Assembly: GCA_004557035.1 (NCBI GenBank)
Contig: SFFB01000044.1
Location: 1-13,770 of the forward strand
Direction: 5' to 3'
Source: Bacteroidales bacterium
GTDB lineage: Bacteria; Bacteroidota; Bacteroidia; Bacteroidales; Bacteroidaceae
Length of the DNA stretch: 13,770 nt
In this document: piece by piece, positions 7,130 to 12,380 of the stretch
Numbering within the stretch: the first letter of the stretch is position 1
Layout: each line of letters opens with the position of its first letter
Program-made: the position numbers and the translations under genes
Notes under the pieces: generated by a model
Seen by the model: the letters and a program-made list of their open reading frames with translations, nothing else
What the model was told of the DNA's origin: nothing
Database searches by the model: none

Positions 7130-7595
7130 GGTGATAGGGTTCGCCGCGCAAGATGGTCATGGCGCGGTAGCATTGTTCGACAAAAAAGAGGCGCACCATC
7201 TGATGGGAAAACGTCATGCGCGAAAGCGAGAGCTTCTCGCGGGCCGCGGCATAGACGGCCTGCGAGAAGCCGTATGGACCTCCCACCACAAAGACCAGTC
7301 GCCGGGCCGGGGCCGTCTGCAGGCGGTCGAGATAGGCGGCAAACTCCACCGAGCGCCACTCTTTTCCGCCTTCGTCGAGCAAGACGACGTGATCGGCCGG
7401 ACTGACGGCCTTCAGGATGAGTTCGCCTTCGCGCACCTTCTGCACGTCGGGCGTCATGGCTTTGGTGTTTTTGAGTTCGGGAATGACCTCAATGTCAAAC
7501 GGCACATAGTGGCGCAACCGCGAGACGTAGCGGTCGGTGAGTTGCTCGATGAGCGCATCGTTGGTTTTTCCCACCACAAGCAGGCAGATTTTCAT
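7122..7595 (-). CDS. rlmH: 23S rRNA (pseudouridine-1915-N3) methyltransferase RlmH
   Basis: Starting at ATG 7595 gives exactly 157 residues, close to the usual ~155 (MKICLLVVGKT). An upstream in-frame start would add 56 residues from the noncoding hairpin region, so it is rejected. The SPOUT trefoil-knot motifs are clear: LDEGGKEWRSVEFA (73-86), FVVGGPYGFS (102-111, SAM-binding knot), FSHQMVRLFFVEQCYRA (129-145) and the conserved end GEPYHHE. RlmH methylates N3 of pseudouridine 1915 in helix 69 of 23S rRNA using SAM. Its last 8 bases overlap the start of the EEP gene. Confidence 0.97.
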   Translation of the reverse strand: MKICLLVVGKTNDALIEQLTDRYVSRLRHYVPFDIEVIPELKNTKAMTPDVQKVREGELILKAVSPADHVVLLDEGGKEWRSVEFAAYLDRLQTAPARRLVFVVGGPYGFSQAVYAAAREKLSLSRMTFSHQMVRLFFVEQCYRAMTILRGEPYHHE

Positions 7596-7624
7596 AGAAG
7601 GGAGTTTTTGAGCCAAAACATTGA

Positions 7625-7658
7625 CGGCCCCAAAAACGATAGATTGTTTTTGGGGCCG
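7625..7658 (-). terminator. Strong hairpin between the zinc-ribbon gene and rlmH
   Basis: A perfect 13-bp stem (CGGCCCCAAAAAC at 7625-7637, complement at 7646-7658) with an 8-base loop lies 22 bases after the stop of the zinc-ribbon gene. There is no clean T tract beyond the stem on the minus strand (TCAATGTTTT follows), so it may end or only weaken transcription, or protect the 3' end. No good separate promoter for rlmH is seen downstream of it. Confidence 0.5.
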
Positions 7659-7680
7659 CAATATGTCGGGGAGAATGTTG

Positions 7681-8490
7681 TTATTTCGTGGCTTTGCGGG
7701 TACGGCGTTTGGGCTTTTCGCTTTCGACCTGAATGGTTTCGACGCCGGCCAGTTCGGGGTCAATCATGATGCGGCCGCAATATTCGCAAACGATGATTTT
7801 CTTGCGCATACGGATGTCGAGTTGGCGCTGTGGCGGTATTTTGTTGAAGCAACCGCCACAGGCGTCGCGCTCCACATAGACAATGCCGAGGCCGTTGTGG
7901 GTGTTGTTGCGGATGCGCTTGAAGGCGGTGAGCAGACGAGGCTCGATGGTCACCTCAAGGCGTTTAGCCTCTTCGCGGAGTTTCTCTTCCTCCACTTTGG
8001 TCTCGGCCGTGATTTCGTCGAGTTCAGACTTCTTCACTTCAAGATCGTCGCGGCGGTCGGCCAGTTGCTTGGTGAGCGCAGCAATGTCGGCCTTTTTGGT
8101 TTCGAGCAGTTTCTCGGCCTCACCGATGCGCTTGTTTTGCAGTTCGATTTCGAGCGACTGGAACTCGATTTCTTTTGAGAGCATGTCAAACTCGCGGTTG
8201 TTTTTCACGTCGTTGAGCTGCGACTTGTAGCGGTCCATGATGGCCTGAGCGTCGACGATTTTCTGCTGCTTGGCCTTGATGTCGTCGGTGGTTGCCGTGA
8301 GTTCTTCGTTGTATTTGGCCAGACGGGTGGAGAGGCCTTCGATTTCGTCTTCGAGGTCGCCCACTTCGAGAGGCAGTTCGCCGCGGAGGGTCTTGATTTT
8401 GTCAATCTCTGAGAGCATGGTCTGCAACTCAAAGAGCGTTTTGAGTTTCTGCTCCACCGTCATTTCGGTGGCTTCGTTTTTTGCTGTCAT
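7681..8490 (-). CDS. Coiled-coil C4-type zinc-ribbon protein
   Basis: A 269-aa protein. Residues ~12-185 are a long, highly charged coiled coil (EIDKIKTLRGELPLEV, ELQNKRIGEAEKLLETKK). The C-terminal zinc ribbon has CGGC at 211-214 and CEYC at 235-238, with the conserved PPQRQLDIR between, as in the zf-RING_7/DUF164 family. A basic tail (KPKRRTRKATK) closes it. The family is conserved across bacteria with no settled role; nucleic-acid binding is often assumed. It starts 27 bases after the nif3-like gene, and that pairing is common in Bacteroidota, so they form one operon. Confidence 0.92.
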   Translation of the reverse strand: MTAKNEATEMTVEQKLKTLFELQTMLSEIDKIKTLRGELPLEVGDLEDEIEGLSTRLAKYNEELTATTDDIKAKQQKIVDAQAIMDRYKSQLNDVKNNREFDMLSKEIEFQSLEIELQNKRIGEAEKLLETKKADIAALTKQLADRRDDLEVKKSELDEITAETKVEEEKLREEAKRLEVTIEPRLLTAFKRIRNNTHNGLGIVYVERDACGGCFNKIPPQRQLDIRMRKKIIVCEYCGRIMIDPELAGVETIQVESEKPKRRTRKATK

Positions 8491-8517
8491 AATAGATAGA
8501 TTATTGTGTATTTTTGT

Positions 8518-9306
8518 TTAGTCTGTGAGATAATGCACGGGGTTTTGGCCTTTGACTGACTTGACCAAGCGCAGGCCGGGCAGGGCTGCGGCGAGCAGAC
8601 GGGCAAAGAGGTCGACGGTGCAGCGCTCGCTCTGGTAGTGCCCTATGGCGGCGGTGAGTATCTCGCCCTCGTAACCCATAAAGCGGTGATAGCCCATCTC
8701 ACCAGTGATGAAGGCGTCGGCTCCGGCGGCCACGGCTTTGTCTGTCAAGAAGTCGCCTGCGCCGCCACAAACAGCCACGCGGGCAATCTCTCTTTCGGGC
8801 AGGGCATTGTGCATGATGCAGGGCGTAGCAAAGCGCGCTTTTGTCCATTTGAGAAAGTCGAGAGGCGCCATTGGTTCGGGCAACGACCCAATCACGCCGC
8901 TACCGCCTTCACCGCCCGCCAAGGGGTCGAGAAAGTCGACGTTTTCGAGTCCCAACACACGGGCCATTTCGTGGCAGACGCCGTCGGGGGCATTGTCGAG
9001 GTTGGTGTGTGCGGCATAGACGGCCACACCGGCTTTAATGGCCTTGACGGCGATGCGGGCCACGGCGTTATTTTGGTCAATGCGCCGCAACGGACGGAAG
9101 AGCAACGGATGATGCGCCACGACGAGGTTGCACCCCGCGGCGACGGCTTCGTCGATAACGTCTTCGCTGACGTCAACGCACAATAAAGCCCCTGAAACCT
9201 CTACCGTCTCTGTTAATCCGATTTGCAGTCCCGCATTGTCATAGGATTCCTGCAAAGGCAGAGGCGCGTACCGTTCAAGGGCCTGGGCGACTTGAGATAA
9301 AAGCAT
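8518..9306 (-). CDS. Nif3-like dinuclear metal centre protein (YbgI/DUF34 family)
   Basis: A 262-aa protein of the short form, close to E. coli YbgI (247 aa), without the extra central domain found in ~360-aa members. Metal ligands are visible: AHHPLLF (H65, H66), AAHTNLD (H100, D104) and GHYQSE (H223, E227). SYDNAGLQIG near the N-terminus and TGEMGYHRF in the second half are also family signatures. The family forms hexameric rings with a two-metal site and is proposed to be a hydrolase, possibly a GTP cyclohydrolase-related or damage-control enzyme; the reaction is not settled. It is the first gene of the pair with the zinc-ribbon protein and has its own promoter. Confidence 0.94.
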   Translation of the reverse strand: MLLSQVAQALERYAPLPLQESYDNAGLQIGLTETVEVSGALLCVDVSEDVIDEAVAAGCNLVVAHHPLLFRPLRRIDQNNAVARIAVKAIKAGVAVYAAHTNLDNAPDGVCHEMARVLGLENVDFLDPLAGGEGGSGVIGSLPEPMAPLDFLKWTKARFATPCIMHNALPEREIARVAVCGGAGDFLTDKAVAAGADAFITGEMGYHRFMGYEGEILTAAIGHYQSERCTVDLFARLLAAALPGLRLVKSVKGQNPVHYLTD

Positions 9307-9358
9307 ATTATTAAATGTGTCGACGGGCTCAGGCGATGGGCTTTAAGCCTGTCGGCTG

Positions 9359-9389
9359 CAAAGTTAGGCAAAAAAGCGGAAACTTGCAA
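9359..9389 (-). promoter_or_regulatory. Promoter of the nif3-like operon
   Basis: On the minus strand TTGC (9386-9389, -33 region) is followed after 19 bases by TAACTTTG (9359-9366), a full -7 match. It lies about 53 bases before ATG 9306. Confidence 0.65.
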
Positions 9390-9424
9390 TACCTCTCGAG
9401 CCCCTTATCTGCCGCGTGACGCCA

Positions 9425-10549
9425 TCACTTGGCTCCTTTGCGGCGATTACATTCGCGGCAGAGCATCTGGCAGTTTTCGATGACGGTGCGTCCGCCGTCG
9501 CGCCACGGGGTGATATGGTCGCCCTCCATAAAGGCGATGTCGAAGGCTTTGTGGCAGAGTGGGCAGATATGATTTTGTCGCTCCCACACCACGAGTTTGA
9601 TATCGTCGGGGAAAGCACGGAGGTCGAGGAAGTGCTCATTGCCGGTGAGCACGTAGGGAATGATGCCCGTGGGCCGCCCGATTTCGCTGTCTCGCATCAG
9701 CCTTGATATTTGTTCGCTCATCGTTGCCGTGTCGAGCGTTTGGTCTTTGAAGAGGTCGTAGTATTTGGCCCAGTCCACGCCTTTCATGATGCGCTTGAAG
9801 CGCTTCATGTCGAAGTTGGTCATGGCCCAGTGGAGCACGAGTTGGAAATAGGTCCAGAGGTTGTTGGCGTTGGGGTCGTGCTGGTGTTGTGCCATATAGC
9901 CCACTCGGGTTTGAGAGTGTCCCTCGCGGGTTTCGTGTTCGGCCATCCATTCGAGGGCGGTTTTGAGCAAGTCTTGGCGTATGGGCACACCGGGCACGAG
10001 GTCTTTGGCCAACCGGGCAGCGGCGCAGCCGGTTTTGGAAAAATGGCGTTTGGCATCGCTCACGAAGGGGCCGGCATAGATGGCGTTGTGGATTTCTTGG
10101 TCGTTGAGCGGTTTGCCGGCGATGTTGATGGTCTTGAACCATTCGAGTTTTTCAGACGCTTCACCCTCGCACACGTAGACGGTGAGGGGATAGTCGAGTA
10201 TGCGTCGGCGGATGTCTTCGGGCTGGTTGAAGAAGGCTTTGAAGTCAACGGAGAATTTGCCCTCCACATATTCGCAGAGCGAGAGCGTGCGTTGCTGTCC
10301 GTCCATCACTTCGTAGGGGCACTCGGCGTCGTCGCTTCGCTTCACCCAATACATCACGTTGAGCGGATAGCCGTGAAGGACGGTGTAGATGACGGCCTGC
10401 TGCTCTTTTTCGTTGTAGATGAACTCGCGCTGATAGGGCGGACGGATGTCGAGCCGGCCGTCGTAGCCTCTCACGCCTTGTTCGTCGTTGTTGACATAGC
10501 CGGCCGTGATTTCTCTCACGGTCACGCTGATTTGTTTGATTGTCATCAT
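9425..10549 (-). CDS. DUF262 (GmrSD/SspE-type) protein with C-terminal HNH nuclease
   Basis: From ATG 10549 the protein has 374 residues. I chose this start because it overlaps the methyltransferase stop as ATGA and begins MMTIKQISVTVREI, while the 28 extra codons upstream lie inside the methyltransferase gene. The DUF262 domain shows RPPYQREFIYNEKEQQAVI (36-54) and the signature DGQQRTLSL (83-91) with YPLTVYVCE and FKTINIAGKPLNDQEI further on; the related GmrS and SspE domains bind or hydrolyse NTP. The C-terminus is a zinc-type HNH nuclease: CPLC (329-332), GDHITPW (343-349, D-H), N359 and LCRECN (363-368). This is the layout of modification-sensing restriction proteins, though with a plain HNH rather than DUF1524. 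It is translationally coupled to the upstream M.EcoRI-like methyltransferase, which suggests joint function. It is GC-rich like the core genome. Confidence 0.9.
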   Translation of the reverse strand: MMTIKQISVTVREITAGYVNNDEQGVRGYDGRLDIRPPYQREFIYNEKEQQAVIYTVLHGYPLNVMYWVKRSDDAECPYEVMDGQQRTLSLCEYVEGKFSVDFKAFFNQPEDIRRRILDYPLTVYVCEGEASEKLEWFKTINIAGKPLNDQEIHNAIYAGPFVSDAKRHFSKTGCAAARLAKDLVPGVPIRQDLLKTALEWMAEHETREGHSQTRVGYMAQHQHDPNANNLWTYFQLVLHWAMTNFDMKRFKRIMKGVDWAKYYDLFKDQTLDTATMSEQISRLMRDSEIGRPTGIIPYVLTGNEHFLDLRAFPDDIKLVVWERQNHICPLCHKAFDIAFMEGDHITPWRDGGRTVIENCQMLCRECNRRKGAK

Positions 10550-11658
10550 AATTGTCGTGGGTGTTTGTTGCGGATGAGAATACGAGAATATGGCAATAAG
10601 ATTTTCCCTTTTGATTTCAGATAAATCGAACACATATTAGCCGTAACATGTGATTTATTACCTTGCATACGAAGCAATTCTATGGTTTCTTTCCCCATTG
10701 GTTTTATGCCTTGACCACGACTCCAATCCATATCGCTCGGATTTCCAATTATCTCAAATTGATCAGGAGAGTATTTATACATAAAAGTCACAGGCACTCC
10801 CATAATTCCAGAATAGTCGTATGGGATCTCTGACGTTTTTGCAACATCTATTGCATCATAATTTTCATATTTTGGATATTGTTCGGGTGAATAGCGACAA
10901 ACCAAATCCAACTCTTCGTGACGTTTGTTGTGGTCGAGATTGGTCAACCAAATCACACCTGAGACCCTAATCATATCTTTACGATGGTCGCCAGCGGTTG
11001 CAATGTCTTCGTATGGTGATGTAAAATGAGCGGCGGCTCCTTTAAAGCCATAGCCTAACCATATCTTGTTCTCTTTGATCAGAGGGAATACTTCCTTATA
11101 AGTTAGCGCATTTTGATGCCCTACAATCAAAAACTTCTTATCGTAGGCCATCAACTGGGCAATATATTCGCGTAGCAAAGAGAAAGGCGGATTGGTCACC
11201 ACAATGTCGGCCTCTTTCAACAAGGCGATGCACTCGGGCGAGCGGAAGTCGCCGGTCTCGAGCGTAGAAAGCACGTTTTTGTCGTTGCGTATGAGGTATT
11301 CCACGTCGGTGAGATCCACTACCCCATCGCCGTTCACGTCGGTAACCTCCGTGATGACGAGTTTGTGGGCCTTCTTCTTGGGCTCTTCTGTGGGGAAGAG
11401 CGGCAGCGTCAACTCGCCGCCTTGAATGGGCGAACCGTTGTAGCAGGTGCAGATGAGTTTGCGCAGCCCCAACTGATTGAAACGGCCGGCAAAATATTTG
11501 AAGAAATGGCTTTCGTAGGGGTCGTCGCAGTTGCAGAGCACGGTTTTGCCGCGAAAGTGTGGCCAGTAGTGTTGCAGTTCCCGCTCTATGTCGGAGATTT
11601 GCGTATAAAACTCATCTTTCTTGGCCTTTTTGGCCGCGTTGAGGTTTTTGTTTGCCAT
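10546..11658 (-). CDS. M.EcoRI-family adenine-specific DNA methyltransferase
   Basis: A 370-aa protein from ATG 11658 (MANKNLNAAKKAKKDEFYTQ). The TTG-started extension to 11697 is rejected because the family opening begins here. The N-terminus matches the M.EcoRI class closely: KKAKKDEFYTQISDIE (11-26), LCNCDDPYESHFFKYF (41-56), LRKLICTCY (65-73). TNPPF (155-159) is the N6-adenine motif IV. The end YSRILIRNK is also typical. M.EcoRI is ~325 aa; the extra length includes residues 107-118, DVNGDGVVDLTD, a perfect EF-hand/dockerin-like loop. It transfers methyl from SAM to adenine N6; the target site is unknown. From residue ~166 (position ~11160) to the end the gene is strongly AT-rich, whereas the first part is GC-rich. 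The next gene overlaps by ATGA. No EcoRI-like endonuclease gene is present. Confidence 0.92.
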   Translation of the reverse strand: MANKNLNAAKKAKKDEFYTQISDIERELQHYWPHFRGKTVLCNCDDPYESHFFKYFAGRFNQLGLRKLICTCYNGSPIQGGELTLPLFPTEEPKKKAHKLVITEVTDVNGDGVVDLTDVEYLIRNDKNVLSTLETGDFRSPECIALLKEADIVVTNPPFSLLREYIAQLMAYDKKFLIVGHQNALTYKEVFPLIKENKIWLGYGFKGAAAHFTSPYEDIATAGDHRKDMIRVSGVIWLTNLDHNKRHEELDLVCRYSPEQYPKYENYDAIDVAKTSEIPYDYSGIMGVPVTFMYKYSPDQFEIIGNPSDMDWSRGQGIKPMGKETIELLRMQGNKSHVTANMCSIYLKSKGKILLPYSRILIRNKHPRQL

Positions 11659-11661
11659 GAC

Positions 11662-11692
11662 AGACGGATGTTTGAGCGTGTGGCATCCGTCT
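11662..11692 (-). promoter_or_regulatory. Inverted repeat against the methyltransferase start codon
   Basis: A perfect 9-bp inverted repeat (AGACGGATG at 11662-11670, CATCCGTCT at 11684-11692, 13-base loop) ends three bases before ATG 11658. In the mRNA it would form a hairpin next to the start and could limit initiation; as DNA it could be an operator. Confidence 0.55.
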
Positions 11693-11713
11693 ATCAATCA
11701 CGGCCGAAGGCGC

Positions 11714-11950
11714 ATAAAAAAAGCGTGATGCTTCCTTATGCGTTCAGCTTTGAGGCAGCGTAGGATGGAAACCTCAGAAGTCAAAATAAGAAATGCACCA
11801 CGCCGTTGGCGTGATAGCATTGCTACAATGACTTCCAAGGCACCCATACCGGCACCTTGTTTTCTCACATATTATCTCTGCGGTGTGTTATTTCCAATAA
11901 GTTTCCTACGCTTTTGGCTGAACGCGAAATAATAGCGAATGCTTTTTTAT
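11714..11950 (-). ncRNA. Highly structured 237-bp element (leader RNA or MITE-like)
   Basis: The two ends are inverted repeats of the same layout: ATAAAAAA(A)GC, 15 less alike bases, then GCGTTCAGC (11740-11748) with its complement at 11917-11925. Inside, AGCGTAGG (11757-11764) pairs with 11905-11912, GAAGTCA (11777-11783) with 11829-11835, AATGC/GCATT (11792-11796, 11817-11821) and CACGCC/GGCGTG (11799-11804, 11808-11813) continue that stem, CAAGG.. (11836-11844) pairs with 11851-11859, and TTATT/AATAA (11888-11900) make a small hairpin. The 11836-11859 stem has two C-A mismatches as plus-strand RNA that become G-U pairs as minus-strand RNA, which favours minus-strand transcription. T7 (11716-11722) follows on the minus strand. 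I do not recognise it as tmRNA, RNase P RNA, 6S RNA or a known riboswitch. Confidence 0.55.
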
Positions 11951-12002
11951 TTTCCACAATGTAAGCGATGGGGCGCAGCACCCTGCGGCATCCACATCAC
12001 TG

Positions 12003-12010
12003 CAAATTTA
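12003..12010 (-). promoter_or_regulatory. -7 box for the structured leader/methyltransferase operon
   Basis: The minus strand reads TAAATTTG, a full match to TAnnTTTG. A start near 11997 would give a ~340-base leader holding a GATG-CGCAG/CTGCG-CATC hairpin (11967-11992), the folded element and the hairpin at the start codon. No clear -33 TTTG at the right spacing (one lies at 12 bases). Confidence 0.42.
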
Positions 12011-12137
12011 GCGAAACTAAACCAAATGACGCCCCGGCCGCCGCTTTTTTCCCTCCTCAGCCCCGGCACTCCTATAATATATATACGCGCACGAGGGGTA
12101 AATGCGTGCCGGCACAGATGGCCGACTGAGCGACTCT

Positions 12138-12179
12138 GCACCATTTAGGTGCGAAAAATGTGAGAAATCTCACATTTTT
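12138..12179. terminator. Two consecutive hairpins, second with A/T flanks
   Basis: GCACC/GGTGC (12138-12152) is followed by a perfect 11-bp stem AAAAATGTGAG (12154-12164) with CTCACATTTTT (12169-12179) and a 4-base loop. The A and T ends make it terminator-like in both directions. No gene is known to read into it from either side, so its role is unclear. Confidence 0.35.
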
Positions 12180-12301
12180 GTGCGCTGACTTGTGATTTTG
12201 GGCGATTTTTTAACTTTTTGTCCCATCTGGGTGCGCTCTGATATTTTCACGTTTCTCCTACCCCTCGTCACGGCCGACAATGCAAATTTTCGGCCGCTTT
12301 T

Positions 12302-12332
12302 TTTGCCAACTCTCACAGTTGCACTATCTTCG
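12302..12332 (+). promoter_or_regulatory. Promoter of the GH89 gene
   Basis: TTTG (12302-12305), exactly 19 bases, then TATCTTCG (12325-12332), one base off the -7 consensus. A start near 12339 gives a leader of about 42 bases to ATG 12381. Confidence 0.7.
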
Positions 12333-12380
12333 CAAGACATTATATACACCCGAAAAACACATTAATCCATAATTTTAACC

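Larger units (their letters stand above)
11951..12301. other. Gene-free intergenic stretch
   Basis: This stretch lies between the divergent methyltransferase and GH89 transcription units. Frames on either strand (up to 69 codons) show no recognisable protein. It holds the -7 box at 12003, a 10-bp palindrome GTGCCGGCAC (12106-12115), an AT run TATAATATATATA (12073-12085) and the hairpins at 12138-12179. Otherwise I see nothing. Confidence 0.55.

Noticed and set aside
7596..7763. N-terminal extension of RlmH by 56 residues
   Set aside because: It would read through a 13-bp hairpin and the end of the zinc-ribbon gene; the 157-aa form matches the family length and start.
7128..7769. A 213-codon plus-strand frame opposite rlmH
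   Set aside because: RlmH on the minus strand is certain; the plus frame has no recognisable family and is a shadow.
9710..10624. A 304-codon plus-strand frame opposite the DUF262 gene
   Set aside because: It is a shadow frame in GC-rich DNA: His/Val/Phe-rich with no motif, while the minus strand has clear DUF262 and HNH motifs.
10550..10633. Upstream in-frame ATG extending the DUF262 protein by 28 residues
   Set aside because: The extension lies inside the end of the methyltransferase gene, is AT-rich like it, and has no DUF262 likeness; the ATGA overlap start is the usual arrangement.
11698..11868. A 56-codon minus-strand frame starting with GTG through the structured element
   Set aside because: It lies almost wholly inside complementary stems, shares sequence with both arms and has no recognised family; the folding explains the sequence better than coding does.
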